NCBI GenBank assembly: GCA_005408345.1
Contig: SEMN01000327.1
Location: 434,001-498,000 of the forward strand
Length of the DNA stretch: 64,000 bases
Direction: 5' to 3'
Origin: Macquaria australasica
Lineage: Eukaryota; Chordata; Actinopteri; Centrarchiformes; Percichthyidae
The translations under genes and the position numbers were made by a program. The notes under the pieces were generated by a model. It did no database searches and was not told where the DNA came from. It saw only the letters and a list, made by a program, of their open reading frames with translations. Shown one piece after another: positions 63,466 through 64,000 of the stretch (position 1 is its first letter; each line of letters begins with the position of its first letter).

Positions 63466-64000
63466 AGGGACTCCACCAACAGGTCCCTGACCAGCCGCTC
63501 CGCCTCACAAGACACTCATCAAAAAGCAACATTTAACCCACGTAGCTGATTGAAGCTGTTAATTCAGCAGAAGGATGCCGGGATCCTGAAGTTGTCATGA
63601 TTATTCCTGGAGCTCTCTGACATTTGTTTGCAGAAAGAAACATAAAAACACACATTTGCAGAGCATACAGGGTAAAGTCAACATAACATGAACCCTTTTT
63701 TAATGATGAAAATCACACCATGCAGTGCTACAGTTTTTACAAAATCATTTGAACATTTGGGCTTTCGTTTCATCCAGACTCTACAGAGGCTGATTTCACT
63801 AATTGGTTTCCATTCATCCAGAGAGGGGAACTAATCACCAAGATCAGCCGCTGTAGTGGATGCATTGAAAACATGCTGACTCCTGCATGGACCTCCATGA
63901 GTGAGATCTCCACTGCTACATGAGTAGGATTTTAGATTTAAGCAGTGTTTTTACACGCTGTTCACACTTTAGTGACTTATTTAATTGCATTTTTTTTATT

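Larger units (their letters stand above)
52747..64000. other. Gene-poor region downstream of rhcgb
   Basis: About 11 kb with no recognisable coding exon. It begins with the rhcgb 3' UTR (AATAAA at 53188 and 54105). It holds a TIR element (53,620-53,996), a (CA)n run (55,013-55,055), a C20 run (56,103-56,122), three hAT-like element fragments (56,624-58,620) and another (CA)n run (61,258-61,284). More GC-balanced blocks occur at about 57,180-57,790, 59,330-59,650 and 62,590-63,520 and may be regulatory. The longest open frame (55,754-56,326) runs through the C20 tract and shows no protein-like features. Confidence 0.6.

Noticed and set aside
1..64000. CRISPR arrays, insertion sequences, operons, origins
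   Set aside because: None seen; the window is eukaryotic, and the repeats present are microsatellites and eukaryotic transposon remnants.

Overview
The window is nuclear DNA of a ray-finned fish, probably a percomorph. It holds spliced vertebrate genes with GT-AG introns, often only 80-500 bp long. Its dispersed repeats belong to teleost families: short inverted-repeat transposons, tRNA-derived SINE tails, and CA and GA microsatellites. I saw no bacterial, organellar or viral genes.

Layout from left to right. (1) 1-11,940, minus strand: man2a2, Golgi alpha-mannosidase II type 2, in 20 coding exons; the last roughly 110-120 codons lie outside the left edge. (2) 11,941-17,183: the man2a2 5' region and a divergent intergenic stretch. 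(3) 17,184-23,423, plus: unc45a, a myosin co-chaperone with TPR and UCS domains, 19 exons, 942 aa. (4) 24,226-26,628, plus: rccd1, an RCC1-repeat protein, 8 exons, 390 aa. (5) 26,984-28,516, minus: cib1, a calcium- and integrin-binding EF-hand protein, 7 exons, 189 aa, tail to tail with rccd1. (6) 29,713-37,523, minus: a self-contained titin-like gene of 4 coding exons and about 2,146 aa. It is dominated by one 6.27-kb exon encoding 6 Ig and 15 FN3 domains. (7) 38,840-39,958, plus: gdpgp1, GDP-D-glucose phosphorylase, with one coding exon. (8) 45,499-52,746, plus: an Rh-type ammonia channel, best matched to rhcgb, 11 exons, 485 aa. (9) 52,747-64,000: a gene-poor AT-rich stretch with transposon remnants and a few more GC-balanced blocks that could be regulatory.

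The named genes all have human counterparts on 15q26.1 (MAN2A2-UNC45A-RCCD1, CIB1-GDPGP1 and RHCG), so the window is a rearranged piece of that syntenic block. There is no operon logic. The shared theme is partly muscle: unc45a folds myosin, and the titin-like protein is built from the thick-filament repeat of titin.

The most interesting item is the titin-like gene. Its domain order is Ig-F3-Ig-F3-Ig-F2, then Ig-F3-Ig-F3-Ig-F1 (F = FN3). That is one complete 11-domain titin C-zone super-repeat plus ten domains of a second. It is fully open, has its own short 5' coding exons and its own stop codon, and lacks Z-disc, PEVK, kinase and M-line parts. It lies between cib1 and gdpgp1, which are neighbours in human.

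Exon boundaries were read by eye from splice signals, reading phase and remembered family sequences; all junctions listed keep frame. Transcription starts and untranslated exons are much less certain.
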